Positions 7,010 to 7,799 of a DNA stretch of 7,799 nt are shown piece by piece (position 1 is the first letter of the stretch; every line of letters begins with the position of its first letter). Below the pieces are notes generated by a model that had not been told where the DNA came from, ran no database searches, and was given only the letters and a program-made list of their open reading frames with translations. Origin of the DNA: Candidatus Roizmanbacteria bacterium (GTDB taxonomy: Bacteria > Patescibacteriota > Microgenomatia > UBA1406 > GWC2-37-13); the NCBI GenBank assembly GCA_027002315.1, contig JALWZV010000017.1, positions 1 through 7,799 of the forward strand. Direction: 5' to 3'. Made by a program: the position numbers and the translations under genes.

Positions 7010-7037
7010 ATTATAGCATTAAATTAAACAATGGTAA
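7010..7037 (-). promoter_or_regulatory. Extended -10 promoter of the split-barrel gene, near-leaderless
   Basis: The minus strand reads TGCTATAAT at 7018 to 7010, a perfect TATAAT with the extended TGn element. Sixteen bases upstream lies TTACCA (7037 to 7032), a four-of-six match to TTGACA. Only ten bases separate the -10 box from the ATG at 6999, so transcription would begin within a few bases of the start codon. There is no room for a Shine-Dalgarno. Confidence 0.6.
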
Positions 7038-7125
7038 CTACACAATTAGCATCTTCTTGTCCAGAAAGTAGTATAGATAAAAAATAAATTAAATTATATT
7101 AAACACGCTTAACATGGCTAAACAC

Positions 7126-7152
7126 AAAAAATAAACATCAAGCTTTGATGTT
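7126..7152 (-). terminator. Intrinsic terminator overlapping the stop codon of the pseudo-receiver gene
   Basis: On the minus strand, AACATCAA (7152 to 7145) and TTGATGTT (7141 to 7134) form a perfect 8-base stem with a 3-base loop, followed by TATTTTTT (7133 to 7126). The first stem bases are part of the TAA stop at 7151-7153. Stem plus U-tract in the transcription direction is the classic rho-independent pattern, although the stem is only moderately GC-containing. Confidence 0.7.
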
Positions 7153-7624
7153 AGTACTTTCTTTCTATATTAAATGCTTGTAGAGGAGGTGTTTCCACAG
7201 TTTTCCCTCTCCGTACCTGCTCTTCAGGAGAAACAATTCCTTTTCTTAACTGATCCAGCGTCCATTGTTCATAAATGTTTAGCGCTCCAAGATAAAAGTC
7301 AGCTTCCATTTTCAATACATGTTTTTTTCCATGAGGATACTCTCCACTAACTATACCTACCCTAACAAACGGATTTTCCTCGTGTATTGCTTCAATTACC
7401 ATATCAGAAGTAATATTTGTTTTCTTCAGCCAATGTCTTCCTAAATCTTTATGCAATAAAACAACATCAACGCCACCCAAACCCTGCTTAACTCTTCCTA
7501 AACACTCAACAGGATCTTGCAATAGATTTGCATGGAGACCTACACGATTTAAATGTTCAACATAAACCTCTGGCCATTCAGACCTATCATGAAGAACTAA
7601 AACGTTTATCTTATCTTCTTCCAT
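7151..7624 (-). CDS. CheY-like receiver-fold protein without the phospho-acceptor aspartate (pseudo-receiver)
   Basis: A 157-residue soluble protein whose pattern of alternating strands and helices fits a response-regulator receiver: strand INVLVLHD (6-13), helix 15-28, strand 31-36, helix 38-48, strand VDVVLLHKDLG (52-62), helix 72-83, strand VRVGIVSGE (87-95), helix 99-107, strand DFYLGA (109-114), helix 121-130. Where receivers have the phosphorylated Asp (xxLLDxxxPG), this has His58, with Asp60 two residues later; the conserved Lys after strand five is replaced (FYLGA), while Asp13 and Ser93 could match the acid pocket and the Ser/Thr switch. Phosphorylation in the normal way is therefore unlikely. 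A basic and Pro-containing tail of about 25 residues follows; there is no DNA-binding or enzymatic output domain and no kinase gene nearby. Assignment is from fold pattern only. A TATAAT lies eight bases before the ATG and an intrinsic terminator at the stop, so it looks monocistronic. Confidence 0.8.
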   Translation of the reverse strand: MEEDKINVLVLHDRSEWPEVYVEHLNRVGLHANLLQDPVECLGRVKQGLGGVDVVLLHKDLGRHWLKKTNITSDMVIEAIHEENPFVRVGIVSGEYPHGKKHVLKMEADFYLGALNIYEQWTLDQLRKGIVSPEEQVRRGKTVETPPLQAFNIERKY

Positions 7625-7632
7625 TCTTTAAT

Positions 7633-7638
7633 ATTATA
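7633..7638 (-). promoter_or_regulatory. Consensus -10 box of the pseudo-receiver gene, near-leaderless
   Basis: TATAAT on the minus strand at 7638 to 7633 ends eight bases before the ATG at 7624. No convincing -35 lies 16-18 bases upstream; a TTGACA at 7671 to 7666 is 27 bases away, too far for normal sigma70 spacing. The intervening sequence is AT-rich and includes a six-T run. Confidence 0.5.
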
Positions 7639-7711
7639 CACAATAAAAAACTAAATTTTACTCCCTGTCAAACCCAAATGAAAATGTCACCCCCCCCAAC
7701 TTAATAATTTA

Positions 7712-7799
7712 TCAAAATTTAAACCGTCTCCAAGGATGATCCTTAGGTGGTATCCAGTTTAGTTTATGTTCTGTTAATAAGACTGGTTGTGCAGTAGTT
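7712..7799 (-). CDS. C-terminal tail of an unidentified protein (partial, runs off the right edge)
   Basis: A minus-strand frame is open from the window edge to a TGA at 7712-7714, giving 28 residues that end in HKLNWIPPKDHPWRRFKF. The other two minus-strand frames here are closed by TAA within the first dozen codons, and the Trp/Pro/basic composition looks like real protein rather than chance. The proline-rich, basic PPxDHPWRR tail reminds me of ends of some transposases or DNA-binding proteins, but that is an unverified impression and I give no function. Confidence 0.5.
   Translation of the reverse strand, partial: TTAQPVLLTEHKLNWIPPKDHPWRRFKF

Noticed and set aside
7666..7671. TTGACA as the -35 of the pseudo-receiver gene
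   Set aside because: It is 27 bases from the TATAAT, and no good -10 box exists at 16-18 bases.
1..7799. CRISPR array, tRNA, rRNA, complete insertion sequence or a recoded TGA
   Set aside because: I saw no regularly spaced repeats, cloverleaf pattern, rRNA motifs or paired terminal repeats, and TGA acts as a stop at 6634-6636 and 7712-7714 with no in-frame TGA inside genes.

Overview
This AT-rich window carries seven complete protein genes and probably two partial ones at its edges. I see no rRNA, tRNA, CRISPR array or complete insertion sequence. The style suggests a Candidate Phyla Radiation bacterium, perhaps of the Microgenomates group: short intergenic regions, low GC, a divergent WecA/MraY-like enzyme, and a very long surface protein with a Pro/Thr stalk and C-terminal membrane anchor. 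This placement is an inference from gene style, not from a marker gene. TAA, TAG and TGA all occur as stops, and I see no sign of a recoded TGA.

Layout. At the left edge a short open frame on the minus strand may be the start of a membrane protein that runs off the window. From 208 to 1281, on the plus strand, lies a polyprenyl-phosphate sugar-phosphate transferase of the MraY/WecA superfamily. Everything after it is on the minus strand, so transcription runs right to left. In that order the genes are: the tail of an unidentified protein (7712-7799), a CheY-like pseudo-receiver (7151-7624), a small FMN-binding split-barrel protein (6634-6999), an MFS transporter (5420-6589), an 898-residue secreted and membrane-anchored protein joining a five-bladed propeller to an LCAT-like hydrolase (2626-5322), a class I glutamine amidotransferase (1767-2540), and a four-helix membrane protein with a cysteine pair (1286-1750). 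The last one converges on the transferase gene with only four bases between the stops.

How the genes fit together. The transferase would start a lipid-linked cell-surface glycan, and the 898-residue protein would act outside the membrane on lipid, glycan or ester substrates. That gives the window a cell-envelope flavour, but the other genes do not form an obvious single pathway. Amidotransferase and membrane protein look like a two-gene operon. Split-barrel protein and transporter may be co-transcribed. The pseudo-receiver is a separate unit with its own intrinsic terminator.

The most notable observations are: (1) the MraY/WecA-like enzyme lacks two normally conserved active-site aspartates; (2) the propeller-LCAT-stalk-anchor architecture; (3) the receiver-like protein has His where the phospho-accepting Asp should be; (4) none of the seven complete genes has a recognisable Shine-Dalgarno sequence, while several have a -10-like box only 8-11 bases before the ATG, suggesting leaderless or nearly leaderless transcripts. 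I do not see a clearly new multi-gene system here.
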